This document shows positions 1 to 7,396 of a DNA stretch of 25,507 bases, in pieces; the first letter of the stretch is position 1, and each line of letters starts with the position of its first letter. The stretch spans positions 1-25,507 of IMG/VR virus record IMGVR_UViG_3300024259_000143; one strand, given 5' to 3'. The notes under the pieces were generated by a model. The model did not search any database and had not been told where the DNA came from. It saw only the letters and a program-made list of their open reading frames with translations. Made by a program: the position numbers and the translations under genes. This DNA is from a virus.

Positions 1-357
1 TTGATCTACTTTGTATTTCTTAGCCAGTTTAATGACTAAATCTTTTGTAAGTTTTGAATTAGGTAAGTTATCAATAGCTTTTGAAAATTTAGCATCTACG
101 AATTCACCGGGATTTTTCTTCAATACGGATTCTGCATAAAATCCTAATTTTTCATATTTTTTAATTACATCTGGTTTATCTGTAATGACAATGCTTTTTC
201 CAGATGTTTTGTGTTTGACTTTTACTGTCTTACCTTTTTTATATGTAAGTCCTAAATCATCTTCATTTATGGATTCTGCCTGAAATGGTGGTCTATCTTT
301 ATCAGTATAGACTTTGCCTAATTCTAAATCTTTTATTATATCTTTTATCTTAATCAT
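1..357 (-). CDS. Hypothetical head-region protein, C-terminally truncated by window edge
   Basis: The frame opens at ATG 357-355 and stays open to base 1, giving 119 residues without a stop, so the C-terminus lies outside the window. The start overlaps the stop of the upstream gene as ATGA, which suggests translational coupling. The first residues, MIKIKDIIKD, closely resemble the MIKLKDILKE leader of the protein at 1562-1870. Position 10 is Asp here, so the T4-type cleavage Glu is missing, but a SINE-D motif follows near residue 32. Residues about 38-75 form a basic block with a TSGKSIVITDKPDVIKKYEKLG core that looks like a small beta-alpha module. The remainder is rich in Lys and predicted helical. 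I recognise the general type from marine T4-like phage contigs but know no function. A minor capsid-internal or core protein is the likeliest reading. Confidence 0.75.
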   Translation of the reverse strand, partial: MIKIKDIIKDLELGKVYTDKDRPPFQAESINEDDLGLTYKKGKTVKVKHKTSGKSIVITDKPDVIKKYEKLGFYAESVLKKNPGEFVDAKFSKAIDNLPNSKLTKDLVIKLAKKYKVDQ

Positions 358-1427
358 TTCATCAATTTCCAAGCTACATTCGCCATTTGTTTAATAGGCA
401 GTTTTTCAAATTTCTTTCTATTAGCCTGACCAAGAGCATCCCAAACTTTCATAATCACATTAGCAGTTTGCATATCAACCATCACACCATCTATCTTTTT
501 ATATTGCTTTCTCTTTACAATATCTTTTATTTTATCAATGTTGTTACCTTCATTTACGGATTCTTTAAGTGATTTTACAACATCAGTAAAGTTACCCTTA
601 CCACTAAATGCTATTTTCTTATAAGCATCAACCCAAGCTTTGTCGCCATCAACTTCTATATATGCAGTCTTCATTCTACCTGTCTTTCCAACTTCTGACC
701 AAGACCTTACAGTAACTCTTGGATGACCAATTTGACTACCCCATATTCTTAGACTATCTTTATCCCTAGCAGTTATAGATTTATATGTTTGTTTATATGT
801 AGCTTCATACAAAACACCTTCATTTACGGATTCTCCAGCATATTGTCTTTTATAAAAATCTGCATCTGATTTAGATTGTTTCTTTGGTTTCTCATCTTTC
901 TTTTTTGCAAATTTATCTTTAAGTCTTTGAAAAATACTTTTAGCTTTCTTATGAGTAGCAGGATCTTTTTTAGCATAATCAGATTTAGCAGCAGTAGCAG
1001 CTGAAACTTCTTTACCAGCTTTATTTTTTAATTTGACAGCAGCAGCCGCACTAAAAACAGAAGCTGGAATTTCATAAATTAATGATTCCTGCTTTAAACG
1101 ACTCTTCTCAGCTCTTCCTCGATTTTTAGATTGTGATTCAAATCCCACGATTTTTCCTCCCTTGTGTGAAGCATCCTTGCCATCACCATTTCCATAAGTA
1201 CCTTTCTTACGATTATACTTATTTAATTCTGCTCTGTATTTCTTTGACTTTGTAGAAGATTGAAACTTCTTATACTCAGCCTTGTAATCTCTTTCTTCAT
1301 TCATACCTAATTTTTTTCGTAAAGCGCCAATCTTCTTTACAAGTTCTTTTTGTTGAGAAGAACCAGGCATCATTTTCATAGCCCTAGCATACATCTTATA
1401 CAATTCTGCTTTAGTATTTTCATCCAT
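354..1427 (-). CDS. Basic composite protein with three linked modules, probably virion-associated
   Basis: This 357-residue, Lys-rich protein has no assigned function. Residues 1-113 carry a motif of the form LNKYNRKKGTYGNGDGKDASH followed by SKNRGRAEKSR (split here at residues 68-88 and 100-110). It is a conserved block I associate with marine phage proteins, and its Asp-Ser-His and Asn-Arg pattern could suit nucleic-acid binding or a degenerate nuclease, which I cannot prove. Residues 116-195 are an Ala/Lys-rich, low-complexity, histone-like linker. Residues 209-288 form a compact mixed module, and residues 295-357 a C-terminal module with DGVMVDMQTANVI and a final AWKLMK. The modules are separated by ESVNEG (199-204 and 289-294) and by LYE-A (208/209) and LKE-S (289/290), which resemble T4 prohead-protease sites. 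The start is supported by AGGA ten bases upstream. The gene follows the 34-residue protein and is coupled to the next gene by ATGA. A DNA-binding head-core or internal protein is plausible. Confidence 0.8.
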   Translation of the reverse strand: MDENTKAELYKMYARAMKMMPGSSQQKELVKKIGALRKKLGMNEERDYKAEYKKFQSSTKSKKYRAELNKYNRKKGTYGNGDGKDASHKGGKIVGFESQSKNRGRAEKSRLKQESLIYEIPASVFSAAAAVKLKNKAGKEVSAATAAKSDYAKKDPATHKKAKSIFQRLKDKFAKKKDEKPKKQSKSDADFYKRQYAGESVNEGVLYEATYKQTYKSITARDKDSLRIWGSQIGHPRVTVRSWSEVGKTGRMKTAYIEVDGDKAWVDAYKKIAFSGKGNFTDVVKSLKESVNEGNNIDKIKDIVKRKQYKKIDGVMVDMQTANVIMKVWDALGQANRKKFEKLPIKQMANVAWKLMK

Positions 1428-1457
1428 GTGTTCGTCATCCTGACTATGAGTATACCC

Positions 1458-1562
1458 TCATGTCTCACACAGATTATTTTCGTTCTTCTTTTCCCAATCC
1501 TTTGCCATTTCAGGTTCGTTTGCGTGCATCCACTTTCTCTGTTTATCAGATTTAAATGGCAT
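1458..1562 (-). CDS. 34-residue small phage protein (MPFKSxKQRxWMHANxP type)
   Basis: A short frame of 34 codons fills most of the gap between the 102-residue gene and the 357-residue gene. Its ATG (1562-1560) shares one base with the upstream stop, as TAATG. It begins MPFKSDKQRKWMHANEPEM and continues with a KDWEKK segment. This pattern, a basic SxKQRxWMxAxxPxxAxxWE peptide, is a recurrent very small phage protein that I recognise from many phage genomes, usually as a stand-alone ORF or as the C-terminus of a larger protein. Its function is unknown. The good match over the first 25 residues and the exact fit into the gap make chance unlikely. The ribosome-binding site is weak (GAAG just upstream), so translation probably depends on coupling to the upstream gene. 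Confidence 0.7.
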   Translation of the reverse strand: MPFKSDKQRKWMHANEPEMAKDWEKKNENNLCET

Positions 1563-1870
1563 TACTTCAATTTTCTTAATTCTTTATCACATCTGTCAAG
1601 CAATTTATCAATTGGTTTTGTATACTTTTTAATAATAGCATAGGCTTCTTTATTTTCCATAATTTTAGTAGTACCTCTCCATGCTCTTCCATCCGCACTA
1701 ACTGAACTTTCCAAAGCATCTATAGCCATTTCATTATAATCAAATACATCTGTGGATTCGTTTACTTTTCTATTCTTCTTTATATCTGCCAATGTTGGTA
1801 ATGGATCACCAAATTGTCTATTCTCAAATCCTGGAGAACTTTCTTTTAATATATCTTTTAATTTAATCAT
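1562..1870 (-). CDS. Small protein with T4-type capsid-targeting leader (candidate internal head protein)
   Basis: This 102-residue hydrophilic protein begins MIKLKDILKE-SSPG. T4 internal proteins carry a ten-residue capsid-targeting sequence (MKTYQEFIAE) cut by the gp21 protease after Glu10, and T4 gp24 begins MAKINELLRE-S with the same cut. Here Glu10 follows L8-K9, so both the (L/I)-x-E rule and the position match. The mature part would be about 92 residues, charged and mostly helical, ending in a Lys/Leu-rich helix, with no enzyme motif. A VNES motif sits near residues 37-40. The gene lies directly after the prohead protease, where T4 encodes the scaffold gp22, but it is far shorter than gp22. 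The Shine-Dalgarno AGGGGA lies within the last codons of the protease gene, which fixes the start at 1870. Packaging and cleavage are inferred from the leader only. Confidence 0.75.
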   Translation of the reverse strand: MIKLKDILKESSPGFENRQFGDPLPTLADIKKNRKVNESTDVFDYNEMAIDALESSVSADGRAWRGTTKIMENKEAYAIIKKYTKPIDKLLDRCDKELRKLK

Positions 1871-1873
1871 TTG

Positions 1874-2473
1874 CTATCCCCTTAGAATATCATTAATTAT
1901 AGCTTCTACCTTACCATACTTTGTATCACGAACAGCAACATTTTCTACACCCTCATTCATTGGATACATAAAAGCTCCATGCGTAGATGGATTAGATACG
2001 AAATCAAAAGCGATTAATTCAAAATCATCTTGCACTTCTTGTGCGCCACTTTCATTTACAGTTTCAACAGAACCCATACCACGAGAACTAATCCCCAACT
2101 TAATACCACTCTTAAATAATTCTTTTAGAATATTACCAGCCGGCGTTCCTAATACTTCAACCGTTCCTAGCAAATCATCACCATTCCAATTTATTTCTGT
2201 AATGTTATGTGATACATTGGATAAATTAACAACGGATGATTCCGGATGGTCTAACTCGCCCATAGCTCTTTTTTGTCCTATAAAATTTTGAAAATACTTC
2301 TTAGCTTCACGCATCAGTATTTCTTTTGGATATACTCTACCATTTTGATTTTTGGTGTCTGCCCTTTGCAATACACCTTTAACAACGAGCTTTCCGTTGT
2401 TTTCTTTCATAGACTCATTGATTTGGTCTGCTTGTATTTCAAATGGTAAATAATCTACTATTAATTGTTTCAT
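1874..2473 (-). CDS. 21: Prohead core protein protease (T4 gp21-like)
   Basis: This 199-residue protein matches the gp21-type herpesvirus-like-fold serine protease family, which degrades the scaffold core and trims head proteins inside the prohead. The T4 enzyme is about 212 residues long. Visible family signatures are LQRADTKNQNGRVYP (35-49), GELDHP with the likely catalytic His76, the SHNITEI strand (88-94), GISSRG with the likely nucleophile Ser129 or Ser130, and DFVSNPSTHGA (157-167). A QINE-S sequence at residues 17-21 fits the (L/I)-x-E rule and could be a self-processing site, as gp21 is known to process itself. VNES and MNEG motifs occur near 139 and 172. The start overlaps the upstream stop (ATGA), and GGAG lies eight bases upstream. 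Position among the portal, core proteins and leader-bearing proteins supports the call strongly. Confidence 0.93.
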   Translation of the reverse strand: MKQLIVDYLPFEIQADQINESMKENNGKLVVKGVLQRADTKNQNGRVYPKEILMREAKKYFQNFIGQKRAMGELDHPESSVVNLSNVSHNITEINWNGDDLLGTVEVLGTPAGNILKELFKSGIKLGISSRGMGSVETVNESGAQEVQDDFELIAFDFVSNPSTHGAFMYPMNEGVENVAVRDTKYGKVEAIINDILRG

Positions 2474-2658
2474 TTATCTTTCTCCATCATAATTTCGTGT
2501 TTGAGACTTTCCAATTGTTCTATCCATTGATTAAGTCTCCTTAACATATAATTCTTTGTCACATCTTTTTTCTGTATTTCAACCTGCCATCTTTTTAATA
2601 GAGTTGAAATACTAAAAAGAGTGTCCATATAGGATTTCTTTTTATCTTCAAATGCCAT
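2470..2658 (-). CDS. Hypothetical 62-residue head-core-position protein
   Basis: A short, highly charged, helical protein containing a FSISTLLKRWQVEIQKKD stretch and ending in a Lys/Glu-rich helix. I recognise no domain, signal peptide or membrane segment. It sits directly before the prohead protease and overlaps its start by four bases (ATGA). T4 encodes the small prohead core proteins gp67 and gp68 between portal and protease, so a core or assembly role is plausible from position, but sequence similarity to either is not evident to me. The ribosome-binding site is weak (AAGAG). Tight packing between two well-supported genes and the overlap with the protease start make it likely to be expressed. 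Confidence 0.7.
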   Translation of the reverse strand: MAFEDKKKSYMDTLFSISTLLKRWQVEIQKKDVTKNYMLRRLNQWIEQLESLKHEIMMEKDK

Positions 2659-2667
2659 AGCGAGCTC

Positions 2668-3096
2668 TTATTGTAACTGACCAACTTTGTTTGCTAGCTT
2701 AACTAACCTCTCACTTATTTTATTTAAAGCCTTATGTGTATTTTTCCAATATGACTGTGAATTGACATTCAATTCATTTTTTAGTTTAACATTCATTTTG
2801 ACAAGCCCTTCCAAACTATTCAGTCCGTCACGAACTTCTCTCATTGAGCGTCCAATTTTTTGTTTAGGTGTCAATGTCTCATCATTTCTATAATCATGAT
2901 ACTTTCCTTCCTTAACTACATTATATCCTGTAGAATTAGTAGAAATTTCCTTCTTTTTCTTCTTACCTTTGCCAGGACCGCCAGTAAAAGCGTTTGGAGT
3001 ATTGTATCCGGACGTAGCGCCTGAAGTTGTAGCCTCCGCAAGCTCTTTTTTAATCAATTCACGAATAATCTCTTTAAGCTTATCCATTTTAGACAT
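2668..3096 (-). CDS. Conserved small head-region protein with acidic/basic leader and coiled-coil C-terminus
   Basis: This 142-residue protein has three visible parts. Residues 1-21 form an amphipathic charged helix ending LAE-A, a match to the T4 gp21 cut pattern (L19-A20-E21, then Ala22). Residues 22-50 are a Gly/Thr/Lys linker with a TPNAFTGG motif and a poly-Lys run. Residues 70-142 are a conserved helical block with TPKQKIGRSMREVR, then YWKNTHKALNKISERL. I recognise this block as common in marine T4-like phages, where it is annotated as hypothetical. It lies between portal and protease, at the place of T4 gp67/gp68, so a prohead core role is the best guess. Start 3096 is supported by AAGGAG about seven bases upstream, inside the end of the previous gene, with an eight-base overlap. 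Confidence 0.8.
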   Translation of the reverse strand: MSKMDKLKEIIRELIKKELAEATTSGATSGYNTPNAFTGGPGKGKKKKKEISTNSTGYNVVKEGKYHDYRNDETLTPKQKIGRSMREVRDGLNSLEGLVKMNVKLKNELNVNSQSYWKNTHKALNKISERLVKLANKVGQLQ

Positions 3097-3940
3097 TTTT
3101 AAGCTCCTTTAAAAGTTCATAATACCTCATTAAAGTAATAACGTGCTTATCTTCAACTATTCTACCCTTCAAAAGTTTATCCGACTGGTTTATTGCTTCA
3201 CTCAATTTAATTTTAGTAACTTTATCTCCAATCTCAGGTAAAAACGAATGAAGTTGCTTTTTCACGTCACCGATTTCTTTTTTAATAAATTCTTTGAGAG
3301 AATTTGTATTTGAAATATTATATATATACTTTCTCAACAAACCTTTTTGAGATTCATTAAGTGATTTATATTTTTTATTAAACTTCTCAACTAATACTGT
3401 ATATGCTAGCAACCGTAAATCTTTTTCCTGTTTTTTGTAATTTTCGATTACACTATCCGCCTTCCTCTCCGTAATATCAGCACGTTTAACTATATTTTCG
3501 ATAATTATAAATCTGCTCTGCGTTTCCTGTGTTGGATCGGAGATTTTTGTGGATTCAAATAGTTTATATATAGAAGCATACATTTTATAATTTAATATCC
3601 GAGCCATAAAAAAATCATCAACTTTATATGAGTTGCGTATCTCATTGACAAGATTATATTTTTCTCGACGCAATTGATTTTTATTGATTTTTCTAGATGC
3701 GGTTAGCACAGCATTAACAAGGTGATTAGCTTTACTTTGAGATTTGTATTTTTCAGTTGTAAGTATTTTATACAATTCATACTCCTTCCCAAGCTCTTTG
3801 TTGGGGGAAAAATAAGATTTTAACATATTAACAGCCTTCCCATCTTTATTATTCAACACATCTACTGTAATCTGTCTTGTTAACAACTCAAATAAAATAC
3901 CCGTATTCTTTATTTTTGAGTGTTTAATTTTTGCATTCAT
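3089..3940 (-). CDS. Conserved helical head-module protein of unknown function
   Basis: This 283-residue protein is Lys-, Asn- and Leu-rich and looks almost entirely alpha-helical. The N-terminal block with SKIKNTGILFELLTRQIT is one I recognise from marine T4-like phages, where it usually sits just after the portal gene and has no assigned function. Three (L/I)-x-E plus small-residue sequences are present (LFE-S, LNE-S, LSE-A). This would suit a core protein degraded by the prohead protease, although a helix-rich protein can show some by chance. There is no signal peptide, membrane segment or enzyme motif. GGAG lies a few bases before ATG 3940. The gene starts a new transcription-translation unit after a 50-bp gap that carries an AT-rich promoter candidate. 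A scaffold/core role is inferred from position only. Confidence 0.8.
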   Translation of the reverse strand: MNAKIKHSKIKNTGILFELLTRQITVDVLNNKDGKAVNMLKSYFSPNKELGKEYELYKILTTEKYKSQSKANHLVNAVLTASRKINKNQLRREKYNLVNEIRNSYKVDDFFMARILNYKMYASIYKLFESTKISDPTQETQSRFIIIENIVKRADITERKADSVIENYKKQEKDLRLLAYTVLVEKFNKKYKSLNESQKGLLRKYIYNISNTNSLKEFIKKEIGDVKKQLHSFLPEIGDKVTKIKLSEAINQSDKLLKGRIVEDKHVITLMRYYELLKELKNV

Positions 3941-3990
3941 ATTTAACTCCAGTCATTTATACAATACTTCATATATAAATATATGATTAA
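3941..3990 (-). promoter_or_regulatory. AT-rich intergenic promoter candidate upstream of the 283-residue gene
   Basis: This 50-bp gap is one of only two of its size in the window. On the coding strand it reads TATATTTATATATGA (3983-3969), and the identical 15 bases occur before the 1513-residue gene. A second element, TATAAATG (3961-3954), is one base from the T4 late promoter octamer TATAAATA, but it sits so close to the start codon that the leader would be very short. The opposite strand has an exact TATAAATA at 3974-3981, which would point into the portal gene as antisense. No terminator hairpin is apparent. Confidence 0.4.
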
Positions 3991-5808
3991 TTAACTTTTA
4001 TTAGAATTTAAAGAATTGATCTCAGTTTTATATACTTCATTAACCTCATCAGATTCATTTATTAACTCTTTTCCCTTACTACCCATATTTTTCAATAAAT
4101 TTTCATATTTTGAAAGCGAAGCCTTCCCATAAGCTGTATTTTTATCGTGCGCGCCCAATGGATCTCTCCCTCTTGCACCACTATCCTTACCATACTTATC
4201 AGCTTCTTTAGGACGACCAGCGCCATCCCAACCACCTTCAGGTGAACCACCTTCATCATCTAACTCATGACCAGTTCTTCCCATCGATTGATCGGACGGC
4301 GTTCCTTGAGATTGCCCACTTTTAGCAGGATCATTACCCTCATTCTCAATTTGCGCCCGGCGGAATTTATTTTTATAGTCAAATGTAATTTGCTCATCCA
4401 ACTCTTTTATATCAGCGTCTGAAAAATTGTAAATATTTTTATAAATCCATTCCGTTGAAAGAATACCATCTCTTAACATACTTTCCGCCAATGACGTTTT
4501 GTTATTCCACAATTCAACCTTCTCTTGTTCATAGATTGTGGATGGATTTGTAAGTTTTAATTCAAAGTTTACAAGATCTTGGTCTCTAAAACCTTGAGCA
4601 TATAAATGAACTACAGCAATTTTTTGTAATTCACTAACCAGTATTCTCTGTATTCTTTCAATTGTTCTAGCAAATCTAACATCTTCTGCCGCTAAAGTTG
4701 CTTTAGAACCCAAACCTTCTTCATATCCTAAGAAAGCCTTCGGAACGTGAAGTGAAGCCAATAACTTATTCTTCAAATATTCAATATCTTCTATTGCTTC
4801 ATATGTCAAACCTGGAAGAGCATTTATTTCTGTTCCACTATCTCCGCCACGCACTGGTAAAAAGAAATCTTCTGTGAGATTTTGGATGTTATAACGTAGG
4901 TTATAATCTCCAGTATTTTCATCTATAACAGGAGCCTTTTTCATCTTATTTATTACTTGTTGCATGTAGTTATCAACTTCTGCTGGCGGTATATTACCAA
5001 TATCTAATTTGAACACTCTCTTTTCGGGTGCCCTCATAATACGATGTATTAACATAGCATCTTCCATAAGAGTTAATTGCTTCCAAACTTTTCTACCACC
5101 TTCTAAAATAGAACGACCATATGGTACAAAATTAGAATCTGAAAGTAATCTGAAATGTGCTATTTCATAATTTTCCAACATCGTTGTTTCTGCACCCCTC
5201 TGTGTATGTCGTGCGCCAACCACACCACTTGATTGCTGTGGTATAAATTCGAATTGTACTAAATTTGGATTGGATGGATCGTGGCCCTCAAGACGCGTTA
5301 TATCATAAGCCGATATTGGCATTACGTTTGTAATACCATATTTTTCATTTATATCCAGTTTGAGAAAGAAATCACCATATTTTGTCATGTTTCTAACCCA
5401 TGGCCACAAATTAAATTCTATGTTAAGAACATCATAAAATAGATTATGTAATATATCATGCACATTATTATTATCTGTAGTAATTTGTAGTACTTTTCCA
5501 TATTCATTTTTCATAGTTGATTCATCTGAATATACATCTAATGCGGAAGCTACAATAGCATCCGAATCCATTGATTCATAATCCCCAAATAATCCCAATC
5601 TAAGTTGTTGGACTTGCATAAGCTCGTTATATCCATATTTTTGCATATTAGAATATAATTTTGTAAACCTATCCACCAAAGTGTTCTGTGCAATCGCTTG
5701 AACGTGTCCAGTATCAACTATCTTTAACTTTTTGCCACCAATATTTCTAACAATAGTATTAGTTGAAAATAATCGTTTTAATCTTGAAAATATATCTTGT
5801 TGTGCCAT
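3991..5808 (-). CDS. 20: Portal vertex protein (T4 gp20-like)
   Basis: At 605 residues this is somewhat longer than T4 gp20 (about 524). It forms the dodecameric ring through which DNA is packaged and to which the neck attaches. The body shows the order expected of the marine gp20 group: a variable N-terminus, the DIVASALDVYSDE-like helix (seen here as SDAIVASALDVYSDES, near 83-98), FNLWPWVRNMTKYGDFFLKL (133-152), the PYGRSILEGGRKVWKQL segment (about 229-245), EKRVFKLDIGN (about 262-272), the LPGLTYEAIEDIEYLKNKL region (about 334-352), and LGSKATLAAEDVRFARTIERIQ (about 367-388). The last 120 residues are a Gly/Asp/Ser-rich disordered tail, and INE-S at 583-585 matches a gp21-type site. A clear AGAGGT Shine-Dalgarno lies six bases before ATG 5808. 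The terminase stop is only ten bases upstream, so the two are co-translated from one message. Confidence 0.93.
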   Translation of the reverse strand: MAQQDIFSRLKRLFSTNTIVRNIGGKKLKIVDTGHVQAIAQNTLVDRFTKLYSNMQKYGYNELMQVQQLRLGLFGDYESMDSDAIVASALDVYSDESTMKNEYGKVLQITTDNNNVHDILHNLFYDVLNIEFNLWPWVRNMTKYGDFFLKLDINEKYGITNVMPISAYDITRLEGHDPSNPNLVQFEFIPQQSSGVVGARHTQRGAETTMLENYEIAHFRLLSDSNFVPYGRSILEGGRKVWKQLTLMEDAMLIHRIMRAPEKRVFKLDIGNIPPAEVDNYMQQVINKMKKAPVIDENTGDYNLRYNIQNLTEDFFLPVRGGDSGTEINALPGLTYEAIEDIEYLKNKLLASLHVPKAFLGYEEGLGSKATLAAEDVRFARTIERIQRILVSELQKIAVVHLYAQGFRDQDLVNFELKLTNPSTIYEQEKVELWNNKTSLAESMLRDGILSTEWIYKNIYNFSDADIKELDEQITFDYKNKFRRAQIENEGNDPAKSGQSQGTPSDQSMGRTGHELDDEGGSPEGGWDGAGRPKEADKYGKDSGARGRDPLGAHDKNTAYGKASLSKYENLLKNMGSKGKELINESDEVNEVYKTEINSLNSNKS

Positions 5809-5818
5809 TTTTTACCTC

Positions 5819-7396
5819 TTATTTTATTAGCCAATCCAATGATTCTCTCTTCTTATCAGGGCCAATTTCCCATTCCCAAGAATCATTTTCATATGTCGGT
5901 TTCTGTGGTAGCATCTGCGATGATATACCACTTAAAGTTTTTCTTTGCAATTCTATTCCTTCAGCCTTCAGCCTTAACGCTGTATCTCTAACCCACAATC
6001 CTATAGCAAGAGACATGACTAAATCATCGTTATATCCAGTCATCGCTTCTGCCTTATTGTTGTTATATATAAATACAAAAAGTTCATCAATTAATCTATT
6101 TGAGCGAACAATTACTGACTTTTCTCTAAAATATTCATCTAATTTAGCAATAACAAGCGGTCTTGTTTTCATAGTCATACTAAAGCCCGCCACCATATTT
6201 CTTTCCGTACTTCTATATCGATTAGTCATTTGATGTTCTGTATCCACATACTTCAAATCTTTGCTTGTATAAAATAAGTTTTCGTAACCTCTATCAATAC
6301 ATTGTTGGAGCGCAGCCCAGCCAATATTATTGTTTTCTACAACCAATAAAGCATTGTTATATTCTATTGCTGTGTTAACGCATAGGTTTCCAAAATCCTT
6401 TGTTGATATTTTACCTCTATATTCCGCTACTTGTTCTAAATTTTCTACATCTATTACGTGAAATGCTGAAAAATCAGAACCGTCCCCTCTACTAACATCA
6501 GCGCTAACTACATAATCTCTAGTGTAGTTTGCTGGTTGCCATATCCAAAGGTTACTGTCTATACCCCTCTTTTCCAATGGATCATAAACATGGGTTTGTT
6601 TATATTCATCTAATATAATACCATCAATAACAGTTTGTCCTGAAGTCAGGAAGTCACAATCACATTCTTGAGCAGCTAATGAAGGACCTAATAGCCTATC
6701 TTGCTCAGCTCTCCACCCCGTATCTCTTTCCGGGTGCAAGTCCCAATGCAATCTAATAAAGTTCCAATCATTTGTTCCTTCTTCGGCACCTACCCAAGTC
6801 TTATGAAACCAATTACCAATACCATTTGGAGTAGAAAGCGCAATACATTTTCCACCAGTTGATAATGTCTGTGAAGCAGCAGCCCATATTGGTTCAATCT
6901 TATCAATAAAGGCAGCCTCATCTAATATTAGTAGAGATAGAGCTTCTGAACGACCACTATCTTCGCCACTCGATACAGCTTTTACTTGTGAGCCATTATT
7001 GTATCTCAACGAGAGCTTGTTATCCTCAACACACTTCTGCTTTAACCAACTTGGTAAGTTAGCATGCATCACTCTTACTTTTGTAACTAAGTTTTTAGCA
7101 GTATCTTGTTTGGTAGCAATCACTAAGATGTTTTTATCATGATGAAATGTCATCAACCAAAGTGAGTATCCAGCAGTTAATGTTGATAATCCTAACTGAC
7201 GTGCTTTTAGAATAATATTAAATCTATGTTCCTCAAAAGTATTTAAAGATTTCTCTTGAAATTCCCAAAGATGAAAGGGTACTTTACCTTTTATCGGGTG
7301 CTGGACAACACAATACTTTTTCATAAAGTATGCTGGGTCTTTAGCGCACTTAACGTACTCTTTTTTAATGACTTCTTTTAGTGGCGTAGGTTTCAT
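5819..7396 (-). CDS. 17: Terminase large subunit (T4 gp17-like packaging ATPase/nuclease)
   Basis: This 525-residue enzyme powers DNA packaging and cuts the concatemer. The ATPase half shows a deviant Walker A, KARQLGLST (residues 64-72), Walker B LLILDEAAF with Asp159-Glu160, and the coupling motif STPNG (188-192). The RNase-H-fold nuclease half shows the acidic residues in VSADVSRGDGSD (first Asp at 300), VVENNNIG (Glu354) and YNDDLVMSLA (Asp457/458). The chosen start is ATG 7396-7394: it shares one base with the preceding stop (TAATG) and has AGGA eight bases upstream. The frame runs open for 12 more codons upstream, but that would lengthen the overlap and lacks a ribosome-binding site. 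In T4, sheath and tube genes lie between gp17 and gp20; here the portal follows directly. No small terminase is recognised in the window. Confidence 0.95.
   Translation of the reverse strand: MKPTPLKEVIKKEYVKCAKDPAYFMKKYCVVQHPIKGKVPFHLWEFQEKSLNTFEEHRFNIILKARQLGLSTLTAGYSLWLMTFHHDKNILVIATKQDTAKNLVTKVRVMHANLPSWLKQKCVEDNKLSLRYNNGSQVKAVSSGEDSGRSEALSLLILDEAAFIDKIEPIWAAASQTLSTGGKCIALSTPNGIGNWFHKTWVGAEEGTNDWNFIRLHWDLHPERDTGWRAEQDRLLGPSLAAQECDCDFLTSGQTVIDGIILDEYKQTHVYDPLEKRGIDSNLWIWQPANYTRDYVVSADVSRGDGSDFSAFHVIDVENLEQVAEYRGKISTKDFGNLCVNTAIEYNNALLVVENNNIGWAALQQCIDRGYENLFYTSKDLKYVDTEHQMTNRYRSTERNMVAGFSMTMKTRPLVIAKLDEYFREKSVIVRSNRLIDELFVFIYNNNKAEAMTGYNDDLVMSLAIGLWVRDTALRLKAEGIELQRKTLSGISSQMLPQKPTYENDSWEWEIGPDKKRESLDWLIK

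Noticed and set aside
3954-3961. TATAAATG as a T4 late promoter for the 283-residue gene
   Set aside because: It is close to the consensus, but the transcript would begin at or inside the ribosome-binding site, so I do not call it as a separate promoter.
5763-6233. Open frames on the plus strand, the longest 150-180 codons (for example 5763-6233, 1752-2291, 14781-15233)
   Set aside because: They lie antisense inside well-supported minus-strand genes, have no recognisable motifs or ribosome-binding context, and their composition is what the AT-rich complement would give.
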